DNA from: Bacillus oleivorans
GTDB lineage: Bacteria > Bacillota > Bacilli > Bacillales > JC228
Assembly: GCF_900207585.1 (NCBI RefSeq)
Contig: NZ_OAOP01000006.1
Coordinates: forward strand, 124,001 to 188,000
Direction of reading: 5' to 3'
Length of the DNA stretch: 64,000 nucleotides
A model generated the notes under the pieces. That model made no database searches. It saw only the letters and a list, made by a program, of their open reading frames with translations, and was not told the origin of the DNA. Positions 9,296 through 18,268 of this stretch are shown here, one piece after another. How positions within the stretch are numbered: position 1 is the first letter of the stretch; each line of letters begins with the position of its first letter. The position numbers and the translations under genes were made by a program.

Positions 9296-12169
9296 TCAAG
9301 AATAAACTTCAGATTCCTGAATTAGTTTTTTCATTCGGAGCTGATCCCGTTCTAAAATGGGTTTTAGATAGCGGCCAGTATGAGAATTTTCATTATTCAC
9401 TACCTCTTCAGGCGTTCCAGTGGCAACAATAGTACCGCCTTTATCCCCGCCTTCAGGACCCAAATCAATAATGTAATCGGCTGCCTTAATAACATCGAGA
9501 TTATGTTCAATAATCAGAACCGTATCTCCGTTATCCACTAGGCGCTGGAGAACCTCAAGCAAACGGGCGATGTCATGAACATGAAGTCCGGTTGTAGGCT
9601 CATCAAGGATATAAATGGATCTTCCGGTAGAACGGCGATGCAGTTCAGAAGCGAGTTTCACCCTTTGTGCTTCCCCGCCGGATAAGGTGGTAGCCGGCTG
9701 TCCTAACCGCATATACCCGAGCCCTACATCAGCAATCGTTTGAATCTTACGGTGAATTTTCGGGATATTTTCGAAGAATTCAAGCGCATCCTCTACCGTC
9801 ATGTCCAACACTTCAGAAATATTTTTCCCTTTGTATTTCACGTCTAATGTTTCACGGTTATAGCGTCGTCCATGACAAACTTCACACGGAACATACACAT
9901 CCGGGAGAAAGTGCATCTCGATTTTAATAATGCCATCCCCGCGGCAAGCTTCACATCTACCGCCTTTCACGTTGAAGCTAAAACGGCCTTTTTTATAGCC
10001 TCTTACTTTGGCCTCATTCGTTTGCGCAAAGACATCACGGATATCGTCGAACACACCAGTATAGGTAGCCGGATTGGAACGCGGTGTGCGTCCGATAGGA
10101 GATTGGTCAATGTCTATAACTTTATCAAGATGATCGATTCCTTTTACCTCTTTATGCTCCCCAGGTCTTACTTTGGATTGCTTATACAGTTTGGAAGCTA
10201 AAGCTTTATAAAGGATTTCGTTAATTAATGTACTTTTTCCCGAACCGGAAACACCCGTAACAACAGTGAACATTCCTAATGGAAACTTCACATTCACATT
10301 TCTAAGATTGTTTTCTTTCGCTCCAACAATTTCGATGAAGCGTCCATCTGGTTTTCTTCTCTGATCTGGAAGAGGGATAAATTTTTTCCCGGATAAATAT
10401 TGACCCGTCAGCGAATTCTCATCGTTCATCACTTCTTCTGGAGTACCGGCTGAGACAATTTCTCCTCCATGCACTCCGGCTCCTGGACCAACATCAATTA
10501 AATAGTCTGCTGCGAACATCGTATCTTCATCATGTTCCACTACAATGAGAGTGTTACCGATATCTCTCATGCTTTGCAGTGTTTGAATCAATCGGTCATT
10601 GTCCCGCTGGTGAAGTCCAATCGATGGTTCATCTAAAATATATAGAACTCCAGTTAGTCTGGATCCAATTTGCGTGGCCAGACGAATCCGCTGTGCTTCT
10701 CCTCCAGACAGCGTGCCGGCAGCACGGCTTAAGGTTAAATAATCTAACCCTACATTGACCAAAAACCCTAATCTTTCTTCAATTTCTCTTAAAATAAGGT
10801 TGGCAATCTTTTTTTCCTTTTCAGTTAAGGTAAGAGTGTCAAAAAAGGAAAGAGCCTCTGTAATAGACATTTTTGTTACTTCGCTAATATGGTGGCCCTG
10901 TATCTTTACAGCAAGACTTTCTTGCTTAAGCCGGTGGCCTTTACAGGTTGGACATGGCTGTTGGGCCATATATTGCTCTAGCTGTTCACGAATATAATCA
11001 GAGGAAGTCTCTCGGAAACGTCTTTCAATATTTCCGATCACGCCCTCAAACTCAATATAATTTTCGCGAATTTGTCCAAAATCATTTTCATAGCGGAAAT
11101 AAATTTTGTCTCCCTTTGCACCGTACAGAATTTTATCCATCAGATTTTTCGGAATGTCTTTAACAGGAATATCCATATCAATTCCATAATGCTGACAAAC
11201 GGCAGCAAGAAGCTGAGGATAGTATTGGGAACTTGTTGGTTCCCAGGCAGCAATCGCATTTTGGTTAAGAGTCAGATTCCAGTCAGGAATCACTAACGCT
11301 TCATCAACTTCCAGTTTTGTACCGAGTCCATCGCAGTCCGGGCAGGCTCCAAATGGACTGTTAAACGAAAACATTCTCGGTTCTAGTTCTCCAATGGAGA
11401 ATCCGCAATGAGGACAAGCATGATGTTCACTAAAAAGCAGCTCTTCCTGGTCCATCACATCAACTAGTACCCTACCGTCACCTAATTTAAGCGCAGCTTC
11501 TAAAGAATCAGCAAGCCGAGAAGATACGCCCTCTTTCACAACGATACGGTCGACAATGACTTCAATCGAATGTTTTTTATTCTTGTCTAATGTAATATCA
11601 TCCCCGAGGTCATAGATTTCTCCATTTACCCTGACCCGGACATACCCTTGCTTCTTAATGTCTTCAAGTGTTTTTACATGGGTGCCTTTTCGTCCTGAAA
11701 TAATCGGAGCCAGAATCTGCAGTTTAGTCCGCTCAGGATAGGCCATGATCCGGTCAACCATCTGCTCTATCGTTTGTGATGTAATCTCAATTCCGTGATT
11801 TGGACAAATTGGCCGGCCGACCCTTGCATAGAGCAGACGCAAATAGTCGTAAACCTCTGTTACCGTTCCAACCGTTGATCTTGGATTTCGGCTTGTTGTC
11901 TTTTGATCAATCGAAATCGCTGGTGATAAACCCTCAATCGTATCGACATCTGGTTTATCCATTTGCCCTAAAAACTGTCGGGCGTATGCAGATAAAGATT
12001 CTACATAGCGGCGCTGCCCTTCTGCATAAATCGTATCAAAAGCGAGCGAGGACTTCCCTGATCCAGAAAGTCCTGTCAGCACAACTAATTGATCCCTGGG
12101 GATCGTTACATCTATATTTTTTAAATTATGGGCTCTTGCCCCTTTGACGATAATTTGATCCTTCGCCAT
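9296..12169 (-). CDS. uvrA: UvrABC excinuclease subunit A
   Basis: UvrA is the damage-recognition ATPase of nucleotide excision repair and loads UvrB on DNA. The 957-residue protein has two ABC ATPase halves, with Walker A GLSGSGKS (33-40) and GVSGSGKS (about 645) and ABC signatures [12 protein letters not shown] and [12 protein letters not shown]. Its zinc-finger motifs are CPHCGF...CPDCDG and CEACRGDG...CEVCHGRR. It starts seven bases behind uvrB and is probably cotranscribed with it under LexA control. Confidence 0.98.
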   Translation of the reverse strand: MAKDQIIVKGARAHNLKNIDVTIPRDQLVVLTGLSGSGKSSLAFDTIYAEGQRRYVESLSAYARQFLGQMDKPDVDTIEGLSPAISIDQKTTSRNPRSTVGTVTEVYDYLRLLYARVGRPICPNHGIEITSQTIEQMVDRIMAYPERTKLQILAPIISGRKGTHVKTLEDIKKQGYVRVRVNGEIYDLGDDITLDKNKKHSIEVIVDRIVVKEGVSSRLADSLEAALKLGDGRVLVDVMDQEELLFSEHHACPHCGFSIGELEPRMFSFNSPFGACPDCDGLGTKLEVDEALVIPDWNLTLNQNAIAAWEPTSSQYYPQLLAAVCQHYGIDMDIPVKDIPKNLMDKILYGAKGDKIYFRYENDFGQIRENYIEFEGVIGNIERRFRETSSDYIREQLEQYMAQQPCPTCKGHRLKQESLAVKIQGHHISEVTKMSITEALSFFDTLTLTEKEKKIANLILREIEERLGFLVNVGLDYLTLSRAAGTLSGGEAQRIRLATQIGSRLTGVLYILDEPSIGLHQRDNDRLIQTLQSMRDIGNTLIVVEHDEDTMFAADYLIDVGPGAGVHGGEIVSAGTPEEVMNDENSLTGQYLSGKKFIPLPDQRRKPDGRFIEIVGAKENNLRNVNVKFPLGMFTVVTGVSGSGKSTLINEILYKALASKLYKQSKVRPGEHKEVKGIDHLDKVIDIDQSPIGRTPRSNPATYTGVFDDIRDVFAQTNEAKVRGYKKGRFSFNVKGGRCEACRGDGIIKIEMHFLPDVYVPCEVCHGRRYNRETLDVKYKGKNISEVLDMTVEDALEFFENIPKIHRKIQTIADVGLGYMRLGQPATTLSGGEAQRVKLASELHRRSTGRSIYILDEPTTGLHVHDIARLLEVLQRLVDNGDTVLIIEHNLDVIKAADYIIDLGPEGGDKGGTIVATGTPEEVVNNENSHTGRYLKPILERDQLRMKKLIQESEVYS

Positions 12170-12176
12170 GAAAAGA

Positions 12177-14156
12177 TCATCCTTCCGCTTTCAACTCTAA
12201 TACTAAATCACGAAGCTCGGCTGCCCGTTCGAAATTCAATGCCTTGGCAGCTTCCTTCATTTCCTTTTCCAAGTTCTCGATTAATTTTACACGTTCTGCC
12301 TTAGACAATTTTTTCTTCGGCTCTGCTTCATTATATTGTCCTTGTTCTTCGGCTGCATGTGTTGCGCGAATGACATCGCGAATTCCTTTTTGAATCGTTT
12401 GCGGTGTAATACCATGCATATGATTATATTCTTCTTGAATCTTTCGTCTCCGCCCGGTTTCCTCAATCGCTTTTTGCATCGATTCTGTCATGTTATCAGC
12501 ATACATGATGACATGACCATTTGCATTCCGGGCCGCTCTTCCGATTGTTTGAATTAAAGATCGCTCAGAGCGTAAAAATCCTTCTTTATCCGCGTCTAAG
12601 ATAGCAACAAGGGATACCTCAGGAATATCTAATCCTTCTCGTAAAAGGTTAATTCCAACCAATACATCAAACACCCCAAGCCGTAAATCACGGATAATCT
12701 CAATTCTTTCTAAGGTTTTAATTTCAGAATGGAGGTAACGGACTTTAATTCCAACTTCCTTCAAATAGGTCGTTAAGTCTTCCGCCATTTTCTTCGTCAA
12801 GGTCGTAACAAGAACTCTCTCATTCTTTTGAACCCGCTCTTGGATTTCACCGATGAGGTCATCAATTTGGCCTTCAATCGGGCGAACATCGATTGTCGGA
12901 TCAAGCAATCCTGTCGGACGGATGATTTGTTCAATCATGATCGGACAATGCTCTTGTTCATACGGACCAGGTGTTGCAGAAACAAAAATTGCCTGATTCA
13001 CCCGTTTTTCAAACTCCTCAAACCGGAGCGGTCGGTTATCCATCGCAGACGGCAGACGGAATCCATGGTCCACTAGCACTTGTTTACGGGCCTGGTCCCC
13101 ATTAAACATCCCGCGAACTTGCGGCAGTGTCACATGCGATTCATCAATTACAAGTAAAAAGTCTTCAGGAAAGTAATCTAGAAGTGTATACGGAGTAGAC
13201 CCCGGTGGCCGCAGCGTCAGATGTCTTGAGTAGTTTTCTATCCCTGAACAAAAGCCCATTTCTCTCATCATTTCAAGGTCATACTTCGTTCTTTGTTCTA
13301 ATCGCTGAGCTTCTAACAGTTTATTCTCCGAGCGAAGCAGCGCCAGCCGTTCCTCCAACTCTTTTTCGATATTTTCAATCGCTATTCTCATTTTCTCTTC
13401 ACGTGTTACGAAGTGGGATGCAGGGAAAATCGCTACATGATCCCGCTCACCCAAAATCTCTCCAGTCAGCGCGTCGACTTCACGAATTCGTTCGATTTCA
13501 TCACCGAAAAATTCAACCCGAATACAATGCTCATCTCGTGATACCGGAAAAATTTCAACTACGTCTCCGCGAACCCGAAACGTTCCGCGCCGGAAATCAA
13601 TATCATTTCTCGTATACTGGATATCTACCAGCTTGTGAAGTAATTGATTTCGCTCGATTTCCATACCATTTCGAAGTGACAAAACAAGCTCACTATATTC
13701 CTCTGGAGAACCTAAACCATAGATACAAGACACACTCGCAATAATAATGACATCTTTTCGTTCAAACAAAGCAGAGGTGGCAGAGTGCCGCAGTTTATCA
13801 ATCTCATCATTAATACTTGCATCTTTTTCAATAAAAGTATCAGTCTGCGGAACATAAGCTTCTGGCTGGTAGTAGTCATAGTAGCTGACAAAGTATTCAA
13901 CCGCGTTATTCGGGAAAAATTCCTTGAACTCACTATATAGCTGGCCAGCTAACGTTTTATTATGGGCAATGACCAGGGTTGGTTTATTGACTTCCTTTAT
14001 TACATTGGAAACAGTAAAGGTTTTTCCTGTTCCCGTTGCCCCCAGCAAAGTTTGATGAGGCTTCCCTTGCCGGATCCCTTCCACTAACTGACGAATCGCC
14101 TCCGGCTGATCCCCTTGAGGCTGATACTTGGATACAAGTTCAAACTGATCCTTCAC
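12177..14156 (-). CDS. uvrB: UvrABC excinuclease subunit B
   Basis: UvrB verifies damage and recruits UvrC. The 659-residue helicase-fold protein has Walker A GATGTGKT, the beta-hairpin region [13 protein letters not shown] and the DESH-type Walker B. Motif VI is QTIGRAARN, and a C-terminal UvrC-binding UVR motif ends in [14 protein letters not shown]. The first in-frame ATG (14162) directly abuts AGGAGG. The GTG at 14156, seven bases away, matches the B. subtilis start [17 protein letters not shown]. Two LexA boxes upstream indicate SOS induction. Confidence 0.97.
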   Translation of the reverse strand: MKDQFELVSKYQPQGDQPEAIRQLVEGIRQGKPHQTLLGATGTGKTFTVSNVIKEVNKPTLVIAHNKTLAGQLYSEFKEFFPNNAVEYFVSYYDYYQPEAYVPQTDTFIEKDASINDEIDKLRHSATSALFERKDVIIIASVSCIYGLGSPEEYSELVLSLRNGMEIERNQLLHKLVDIQYTRNDIDFRRGTFRVRGDVVEIFPVSRDEHCIRVEFFGDEIERIREVDALTGEILGERDHVAIFPASHFVTREEKMRIAIENIEKELEERLALLRSENKLLEAQRLEQRTKYDLEMMREMGFCSGIENYSRHLTLRPPGSTPYTLLDYFPEDFLLVIDESHVTLPQVRGMFNGDQARKQVLVDHGFRLPSAMDNRPLRFEEFEKRVNQAIFVSATPGPYEQEHCPIMIEQIIRPTGLLDPTIDVRPIEGQIDDLIGEIQERVQKNERVLVTTLTKKMAEDLTTYLKEVGIKVRYLHSEIKTLERIEIIRDLRLGVFDVLVGINLLREGLDIPEVSLVAILDADKEGFLRSERSLIQTIGRAARNANGHVIMYADNMTESMQKAIEETGRRRKIQEEYNHMHGITPQTIQKGIRDVIRATHAAEEQGQYNEAEPKKKLSKAERVKLIENLEKEMKEAAKALNFERAAELRDLVLELKAEG

Positions 14157-14204
14157 TGACATACCTCCTATCTAAAACGCATAGACCCCTGAATCAAGAA
14201 TAGA

Positions 14205-14218
14205 CGAGCATACGTTCC
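14205..14218 (-). promoter_or_regulatory. Second, weaker LexA (SOS) box near uvrB
   Basis: CGAGCATACGTTCC matches the Bacillus SOS consensus CGAAC-N4-GTTCG with two mismatches. It lies 49 bases upstream of the uvrB start, between the stronger box and the gene. Confidence 0.5.
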
Positions 14219-14272
14219 TTTTACATATTTTTCATTCTACCACAAACCACCTATAAATAACCATACCAAAAT

Positions 14273-14286
14273 CGAATATATGTTCG
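14273..14286 (-). promoter_or_regulatory. LexA (SOS) box upstream of uvrBA
   Basis: CGAATATATGTTCG (minus strand CGAACATATATTCG) differs at one position from the preferred Bacillus SOS box CGAACATATGTTCG. It lies 117 bases upstream of uvrB. A possible -10 (TAGAAT) falls between it and the weaker box, so bound LexA dimers would bracket the promoter. Confidence 0.82.
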
Positions 14287-14321
14287 ATTTTTTCGCTAAA
14301 TTTATTGATGGAAAGAAAATG

Positions 14322-14357
14322 AAAAAGAGGCTCCTCCGATCGATGGAATACCTCTCT
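14322..14357 (-). terminator. Terminator behind csbA
   Basis: The minus-strand hairpin AGAGGTATTCC / GGAGGAGCCTCT is followed by TTTTT directly after the csbA stop. It separates csbA from uvrBA, which then has its own LexA-controlled promoter. Confidence 0.6.
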
Positions 14358-14604
14358 ACATTTCTTCTTCCTTTGGTTTATTCTTTAATGCCTGGAGCAT
14401 TCTCCGTGCATACCAAAATCCAGCCGTTAACGATAATGCATCGATCACATTCACATACCAAGTGTGCGTAAAGCCTTTATAGGCAGAAGCTGTGATGAGA
14501 GCAACCGTAACGATCAGACCCACAACAGAACTATACGTGATTCTCGAAAAAAGAACAACTAATATGGCTGGCAAAAACAGAGCGGCTATCACTTTTTCAA
14601 CCAT
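14356..14604 (-). CDS. csbA: Small membrane protein CsbA
   Basis: The 82-residue protein has three to four hydrophobic segments and aligns along its length with B. subtilis CsbA (pattern ALF-P--LVVLF-R-T, KG-T-T, YARR/YMAKK). In B. subtilis csbA is a sigma-B-controlled gene upstream of uvrBA. Here the nearest recognisable promoter element is a sigma-A-like TATAAT at 14666-14671 with a weak TTTAAT 17 bases upstream, and I could not find a sigma-B sequence. Its function is unknown. Confidence 0.85.
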   Translation of the reverse strand: MVEKVIAALFLPAILVVLFSRITYSSVVGLIVTVALITASAYKGFTHTWYVNVIDALSLTAGFWYARRMLQALKNKPKEEEM

Positions 14605-14740
14605 AGGGATCCCTCATAATGTGTTATTTCCAAGTATTTTAAAGCCGTCTACATGATTTTCTCCTATTATAATGGTTTTTTCTTTTAAATTAAAGTGAGA
14701 GGGAGTCCAGATGGCAAGTTTAGTTTAAGTGAAAGGATTT

Positions 14741-14905
14741 TGTGACTAATAGGACGTGGGTTTAACTTATAGAAATAGATTTTGACCGATAGGACGTGGG
14801 TTTGACTTATAGAAATTGATCTTGACCGATAGAACGTGGGTTTGACCCATAGAAACTCGTTTTGACCGATAGGAGAGAATTTTGACTGATAGACAACCAT
14901 TATCA
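14741..14905. repeat. Intergenic array with exact 20-bp period (TTGACcgATAGAA family)
   Basis: TGAC (once TAAC) starts at 14743, 14763, 14783, 14803, 14823, 14843, 14863 and 14883, an exact 20-bp spacing over eight units. Each unit resembles TTTGACcgATAGaAcg. Alternate units are more alike (GACGTGGG follows every second ATAG), which suggests a 40-bp higher-order unit. The same unit makes up the array at 63733-63945. A minus-strand open frame through it has no ribosome binding site. Confidence 0.85.
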
Positions 14906-14921
14906 TATACTCATAAAAAGT

Positions 14922-14955
14922 CAAAAAGACGAGGTACTTCCACCCCATCTTTTTG
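14922..14955 (-). terminator. Terminator of the cupredoxin gene
   Basis: CAAAAAGA on the left pairs with TCTTTTTG on the right (with CC/GG inside), ten bases beyond the stop of the 14966 gene on the minus strand. Confidence 0.6.
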
Positions 14956-14965
14956 CTATTCAATA

Positions 14966-15415
14966 TTAATCTACTATGATGTAACCAACCATCGGTGCAT
15001 CTCCTTGGTGAGTGGTACAAATAAGCTTATAAACACCTTCTTTGTCAAATTGAACCGGTACTACAGTTTCCTCTCCTTTTCTCACTGTTCCTTTTATATC
15101 AGTCCCTTCTATATAAAAAGGATGTTCCATTCCATTGATTCCGTAAAGCTTCAAGTTAACCTTTTCGCCTTTTTCAATAAAAATAGTCCCCGGATCCCAG
15201 CGATAGGCTTCCATTTCCTTTCCATCAGCGGTTTTGGTTTTAAACTCAGCTGTAATGAGATGGATGTCTCTAACCTCTTCATTGGACGCCTGTAAAAAAC
15301 CAAACACCGGTTCATCACCGGAACTCATAAAAAACAGGAATGACCCAATTAATGCGAGTACCAGTACCGCTAGGCCAGTTATTAAACTTTTTTTCGTTAA
15401 TACTAAAAAGCGCAT
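14966..15415 (-). CDS. Membrane-anchored single-domain cupredoxin
   Basis: This 149-residue protein has one N-terminal membrane segment (about 10-31) and an extracytoplasmic cupredoxin fold. Its likely mononuclear copper ligands are H98 (GMEHPF), C133, H136 and M142 (CTTHQGDAPM). With one cysteine it cannot form the dinuclear CuA centre of cytochrome oxidase subunit II, though the fold is related. It would carry electrons or bind copper at the outer membrane face. No oxidase, nitrous-oxide reductase or copper chaperone gene is adjacent, so its partner is unknown. Confidence 0.75.
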   Translation of the reverse strand: MRFLVLTKKSLITGLAVLVLALIGSFLFFMSSGDEPVFGFLQASNEEVRDIHLITAEFKTKTADGKEMEAYRWDPGTIFIEKGEKVNLKLYGINGMEHPFYIEGTDIKGTVRKGEETVVPVQFDKEGVYKLICTTHQGDAPMVGYIIVD

Positions 15416-15500
15416 ACCCTCATCCTCCTAGAAATGTTCTAGTACAAGCATATGCACGATAGTAGGGAATACTTGTCTATTTTTTACAAGAAATTATAAA

Positions 15501-15540
15501 AATAAAAATGGCGCCTTATTATTTCAGGCACCATTTTTTT
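15501..15540 (-). terminator. Terminator overlapping the fruK stop
   Basis: The stem AAATGGTGCC / GGCGCCATTT (minus strand) is followed by a T-rich run. The fruK stop codon lies inside the first arm. Confidence 0.75.
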
Positions 15541-16450
15541 GTATTACATCAATTTGAACTTGCGAAAGCAACTGATCCATTTCTTCTTTTGTGCATAAGT
15601 CCTCGGAAAAAGCAGTTGCACTCCCGCAAGCTACGGCCGTTTTAAATGCTGCCAAGACATCACCTGTCTCCAGATAAACCGCTAGAAAGCCTGCTACTGT
15701 TGAATCCCCAGCCCCTACCGAATTCTTCAGCTTGCCTATTGGGACAGCAGCAACAGCTTTCACTTCTCGATTCATAAAAACTGCCCCATGCCCGCCGAGT
15801 GTCACCAGGATGTTTTCAGGTCCTTGCTCTAATAGAGCATCACCATACTCAAGTACATCCTCAATAGTGTGGATTTTCACGTGGAGCAGATCACTCAACT
15901 CATGCTGATTCGGCTTGATTAGAAAAGGTTTATAGGGCAATAAATGCTGGAGTACTTTACCTCCTGTATCTGCTACAAAAGGGATTTCTCTATCGCGACA
16001 ATAAGCTGCTGCCTTCTCATAAAAGTTTTCCGGCATGGAAGGCGGCAAACTTCCAGCTAATACTAAAACATCGTTAGGCGTAATCGTTTCTATTTGTTTT
16101 AAAAGCCGCTGTTGCTGCTCTTCCGTGATTGCCGGACCCTGCCCATTAATCTCTGTTTCCTCATCCGTTTTCAGTTTAATATTCACCCGGGTAGGCTCAT
16201 TATGTTCAATAAAAGTATGTTGAATTCCCTCGTGGTCTAAAAATTCTTGAATGAATTTACCAGTAAAACCGCCTGCAAATCCAAGCGCGGTCGAAGGCAT
16301 CCCAAGATTTCGCAAGACACGGGATACGTTGATTCCCTTTCCGCCTGGATAAAAGGAGGTCTTTTGCGCACGATTTAAGTCGCCCATGATCACCTCTTCA
16401 ATTTCGATAACATAATCAACCGAAGGGTTTAACGTACATGTGAAAATCAT
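15524..16450 (-). CDS. fruK: 1-phosphofructokinase (FruK/LacC family)
   Basis: The 308-residue PfkB-family kinase begins MIFTCTLNPSVDY, has the sugar-binding PGGKGINVSR loop, VLAGSLPPS and the catalytic NSVGAGDSTVAGF motif. These are features of 1-phosphofructokinase, with tagatose-6-phosphate kinase as the close alternative. It phosphorylates fructose-1-P to fructose-1,6-bisphosphate. In B. subtilis fruK sits between fruR and fruA. Here it stands alone with its own terminator, so the PTS fructose permease must be elsewhere or the substrate may differ. Confidence 0.85.
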   Translation of the reverse strand: MIFTCTLNPSVDYVIEIEEVIMGDLNRAQKTSFYPGGKGINVSRVLRNLGMPSTALGFAGGFTGKFIQEFLDHEGIQHTFIEHNEPTRVNIKLKTDEETEINGQGPAITEEQQQRLLKQIETITPNDVLVLAGSLPPSMPENFYEKAAAYCRDREIPFVADTGGKVLQHLLPYKPFLIKPNQHELSDLLHVKIHTIEDVLEYGDALLEQGPENILVTLGGHGAVFMNREVKAVAAVPIGKLKNSVGAGDSTVAGFLAVYLETGDVLAAFKTAVACGSATAFSEDLCTKEEMDQLLSQVQIDVIQKNGA

Positions 16451-16562
16451 TTTGTCACGACCTTTTACCTGATTTAAACTTCATTGAACCATTAAAAAAT
16501 TTCAAGGTCAAGTTAATAGAGATTCTGTAAAACATCTCTTAATTTGAAACAGAGCAACAGCT

Positions 16563-16586
16563 AAAAAAGACCTCTTACAAGGTCTT
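16563..16586 (-). terminator. Terminator after the 16575-17114 frame
   Basis: The minus strand reads AAGACCT-TGTAAG-AGGTCTT followed by TTTT, a compact terminator. It ends the minus-strand transcript coming from 19030. Confidence 0.7.
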
Positions 16587-17114
16587 CAGATTGTGGAACA
16601 GGGTGTTGATTTGCGCTCCAGACGCTTCGCTTTCCGCGGGCGTGCCGGGGAGCCTCCTCGGCGCTTTGGCGCCTGCGGGGTCTCCCTTGCCCCGTACTCC
16701 CGCTGGAGTCTTCGCGCCTTCCGCTCCAATCAACAGGGCGGTATCGATACAGTTCTTCAACTCAAACAATAAAAAATAAAATAAGTGGTGAATACAATGT
16801 TTAAGCCAAAAGAGGCTAGCCAAAGTGAATATGAAATTGTTTCTATTGATGATTAGTTCCAGACGACCACTGTTTAAGGCTGTTTCGATGATAGGTGGTA
16901 AGCGGTCAGCAACCTTCTTCAATTCTTCAAGCTGAGTCGGATATTTTTCAATAGCGGCAGTCAATCTTTCCGGAGTTTTTGGACAATGATGAGGAAAATA
17001 TTCTGCAAATACCTCTGGGTATGTTTGGTAGTAGTCTTCTAGATGATTAAGCATCAAAGTATCATGTTTATTTATTAAATGAAAAAAAGTAGAGGTTGTA
17101 TCGTTTATCACCAT
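16575..17114 (-). pseudogene. Hypothetical protein gene whose 3' third is a GC-rich repeat element
   Basis: The frame encodes 179 residues. The first 115 or so look like a normal acidic/helical protein (NHLEDYYQTYPEVFAEYF, KYPTQLEELKKVADRLPP) that I cannot assign to a family. The remaining residues (GKGDPAGAKAPRRLPGTP) are simply the translation of the palindromic repeat at 16605-16734, with a base composition unlike the rest. The original C-terminus therefore seems to have been displaced by repeat insertion. It lies 24 bases behind the small membrane protein gene and could be the last gene of that unit. Its upstream site (CGAGAG) is weak. Confidence 0.5.
16605..16734. repeat. Full-length GC-rich palindromic repeat (MITE/REP-like)
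   Basis: A 130-bp GC-rich block in AT-rich surroundings. It begins GTTGATT and ends AATCAAC, and its arms are imperfectly complementary around a centre GGCGC-tttg-GCGCC. The left arm shares CGCTTTCCGCGGGC and GGGGAGCCTCCTC with the half copies at 23409 and 24560. It encodes no transposase. Confidence 0.75.
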
Positions 17115-17138
17115 TTTAATTTGCTCTCGGGTTAAACA

Positions 17139-17333
17139 TTAAACAAACCAAGTTACATAAACTCCAACAGCAACTAACGAAAGAATAATAACCACGGCAT
17201 ATATCACAGTTAAATTCATCGTATTTCTCTTCGTAGACTCGGTATAATTTTTATCACTCTTTCCTGCCACTAACAAGGTTAAAATTAGGGAAACTACACC
17301 AATTAAGATAACAATTAAAATAGCAAAATTCAT
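17139..17333 (-). CDS. Small two-helix membrane protein
   Basis: The 64-residue protein has two hydrophobic segments (about 1-23 and 42-63) joined by a polar loop KSDKNYTESTKRN. I chose the ATG at 17333 because GAGAGGAG precedes it. An in-frame extension to 17390 would reach into the upstream gene and has no such site. It lies 34 bases downstream of the nucleotidyltransferase and is probably cotranscribed. I do not recognise the family. Confidence 0.65.
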   Translation of the reverse strand: MNFAILIVILIGVVSLILTLLVAGKSDKNYTESTKRNTMNLTVIYAVVIILSLVAVGVYVTWFV

Positions 17334-17367
17334 GATAGGCTCCTCTCGATTCTCTTGATTTGTCCAA

Positions 17368-18240
17368 CTATTTTTCTCGTTCTTGATCAAGCTTTATGAC
17401 TATTTTAGCAGCTGTTTCATCAGCTAAATGAGCATAATCGTATCCTAATAAACTAGCTGTCTCCACTGCAATCTCCCGATAAAGCTTCATTGTTTGGTGC
17501 AAAGCCTGCCAGATATCATCTTCTTCATAGCGTGAGTAAACCGATTTTAGTTTTTCCAAAACTGCTGAACTCACCCATTGTTCAAAAAACCGGCTTCCAT
17601 GCCAGATGTCTATATTTTGCCAATTCGCTTTTGCGGACACTTGCCATTTAATCATTTTAAGCAGCAAATGCTTCATATACTGATCACAGCAGGTCTTTCC
17701 AACTAAAATTTCTCCCCGCCGAAGTTTTTTGGCAGTCCACACTGCATGGTACCAAAAATCATGGATTTCATTTAAAAATTCACTCAGGTTAGGTTTTTGG
17801 TGTTCAGATAAAGAGAATGATTCAAATTTCATGTTTTTAAAAACGTTATCTTTATCGAGTATAACTTTATAGCCACGTGCTAATACACCTTGAATCTCTT
17901 GTGATGTAGCCATTTCCTTTAAAAAATAACTTGGAACTACAGAGAAATCAACATCCAATCCATCATCATAGAGTACTCTTCGCTCCACATTGTCACTTAC
18001 TGCTGTTTTTTCTAAAAAAGTTATACATGGATTTCCCATCTGAGCTAACCAATTCGTTTGAAATAATAAGGCTTCCGGCTGATCAGCAATAATAACTACA
18101 TCCAGATCAGACCAACGATCTGCCGGTTTATCCTTTCTGGCCCTAGAACCCAAAATCAATGCCGCTCTTATATTATCATTTTCTTTCGCCCAAGAAACGA
18201 ATTTTTCCGTCAATATTTCATACTTTTTATGAACATTCAT
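17368..18240 (-). CDS. ANT(6)/AadK-type nucleotidyltransferase
   Basis: The 290-residue protein resembles streptomycin aminoglycoside 6-adenylyltransferase. The polymerase-beta-type core is GSRARKDKPADRWSDLDVV (31-49), with the GS motif and DxD metal ligands, plus a third acidic strand DVDFSVV. A helical C-terminal half follows with the family's HAVWTAKKLRRGE. The start is taken at 18240, after GGGGG. Aminoglycoside resistance is possible, but many chromosomal Bacillus members are uncharacterised. It overlaps no gene and follows the NAT-like gene by 28 bases. Confidence 0.72.
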   Translation of the reverse strand: MNVHKKYEILTEKFVSWAKENDNIRAALILGSRARKDKPADRWSDLDVVIIADQPEALLFQTNWLAQMGNPCITFLEKTAVSDNVERRVLYDDGLDVDFSVVPSYFLKEMATSQEIQGVLARGYKVILDKDNVFKNMKFESFSLSEHQKPNLSEFLNEIHDFWYHAVWTAKKLRRGEILVGKTCCDQYMKHLLLKMIKWQVSAKANWQNIDIWHGSRFFEQWVSSAVLEKLKSVYSRYEEDDIWQALHQTMKLYREIAVETASLLGYDYAHLADETAAKIVIKLDQEREK

Positions 18241-18268
18241 CGTGAATCCCCCAAAACCTTTTGTCTCC

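Noticed and set aside
14685-15020. Minus-strand frame of 111 codons through the TTGAC array
   Set aside because: The peptide is a translation of the 20-bp repeats and of the cupredoxin terminator and 3' end. No start signal.
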